DNA of 64,000 nt, taken from Gelidibacter salicanalis (GTDB taxonomy: Bacteria; Bacteroidota; Bacteroidia; Flavobacteriales; Flavobacteriaceae). A program made the position numbers and the translations under genes. The stretch covers positions 111,173 to 175,172 of the forward strand of contig NZ_JAEHJZ010000004.1 of the NCBI RefSeq assembly GCF_016469035.1, in the 5' to 3' direction. Of this stretch, positions 63,841 to 64,000 are shown one piece after another (position 1 is the stretch's first letter; every line of letters starts with the position of its first letter). Under the pieces are notes generated by a model that was not told the DNA's origin, did no database searches, and was given only the letters and a program-made list of their open reading frames with translations.

Positions 63841-63882
63841 GATACCCGCTGGAATTCATCTTGAGCGGAGTCAAAAGACGGG
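63841..63882. repeat. 42-base arg repeat, copy C (before argB)
   Basis: It starts GATACCCGCTGGAATT and contains CTTGAGCGGAGTCAAAAGAC, with outer CCCG/CGGG able to pair. It ends 6 bases before the argB ATG. Confidence 0.75.
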
Positions 63883-63888
63883 CATACT

Positions 63889-64000
63889 ATGAAAACACTA
63901 AAAATCATAAAAATAGGCGGTAATATTATTGATAATGACACTGCGCTATCAGCATTTTTAGATACTTTCGCAGCAATCCAATCACCTAAGATATTGGTTC
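63889..64000 (+). CDS. argB: N-acylglutamate kinase, N-terminal part (cut by window end)
   Basis: The first 37 codons of an amino-acid kinase are present: MKTLKIIKIGGNIIDND, with the phosphate-binding KIGGNIIDN motif of ArgB, then a helix (ALSAFLDTFAAIQ) and the next strand. It is the expected next step of the arginine operon. The frame is open at the window edge, so this is truncation by the window and not a broken gene. Confidence 0.85.
   Translation, partial: MKTLKIIKIGGNIIDNDTALSAFLDTFAAIQSPKILV

Noticed and set aside
1-64000. CRISPR arrays, tRNA or rRNA genes, insertion sequences, prophage and retron-like elements
   Set aside because: I looked for regularly spaced repeats, transposase or integrase motifs and tRNA-like ends on both strands and saw none. 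Long opposite-strand frames inside gltB, ilvD, ilvB and other genes are codon shadows.

Overview
The window is chromosomal DNA from a Flavobacteriaceae-type bacterium (phylum Bacteroidota). The supporting signs are AT-rich sequence, the TAnnTTTG promoter element ahead of several genes, a PID-CTERM small surface protein, a flexirubin/aryl-polyene pigment operon, the rpmF-fabH-accB-accC lipid block, and an arginine pathway with an N-acyl-ornithine carbamoyltransferase of the Bacteroides/Xanthomonas kind. I see no rRNA, tRNA, CRISPR array, insertion sequence or phage gene. The content looks like core genome plus one specialised-metabolite locus.

Layout. (1) 1-7.6 kb, minus strand: a GreA-like factor and MtgA, a DAO-family oxidoreductase, then pdxA / DUF177 / rpmF and fabH / accB / accC, with clear hairpin terminators splitting the units. 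(2) 7.7-8.5 kb: ribE and a PID-CTERM protein. (3) 8.8-29.7 kb: pigment locus. A halogenase-like flavoprotein is divergent from a long, tightly overlapping plus-strand operon. The operon holds an aromatic amino-acid ammonia-lyase, ketoreductase, acyltransferase, two dehydratases, a thioesterase, ACP, four ketosynthase-fold proteins (two catalytic, two not), a methyltransferase, LolA-like and MMPL exporters, a GT2-DUF2062 fusion, a JmjC-like cupin, a C45-type acyltransferase, an adenylate-forming ligase and a hydrolase. The dialkylresorcinol genes darA/darB of classical flexirubin loci are not visible. (4) 29.8-38.2 kb: a large phosphoesterase-like/beta-barrel lipoprotein, an SLC13 permease and PEP carboxylase. 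(5) 38.4-47.4 kb: nitrogen assimilation, with porin-glnK-amtB divergent from gltBD around a control region with two matching dyads. (6) 47.5-57.5 kb: the ilvE-D-B-N-C-A operon plus gapN. (7) 57.6-64 kb: an arginine operon (GNAT, argG, argC, proC, argD, N-acylornithine carbamoyltransferase, start of argB).

The most striking signal is regulatory. The 556-base gap before ilvE holds two tandem leader-peptide attenuators. Each has a short ORF very rich in Ile/Leu/Val codons, an antiterminator strand at its stop codon, and an intrinsic terminator. The gap before the arginine operon holds a similar short ORF ending in three consecutive Arg codons. The nitrogen control region and the arginine operon (three copies of a 42-base repeat placed 6-8 bases before start codons) carry further unexplained structure.

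The neighbouring blocks fit together metabolically. PEP carboxylase and GOGAT/AmtB/GlnK feed glutamate, which supplies both the branched-chain transaminase and the arginine pathway. The AccBC/FabH block supplies malonyl-ACP chemistry that the pigment polyketide machinery also needs.
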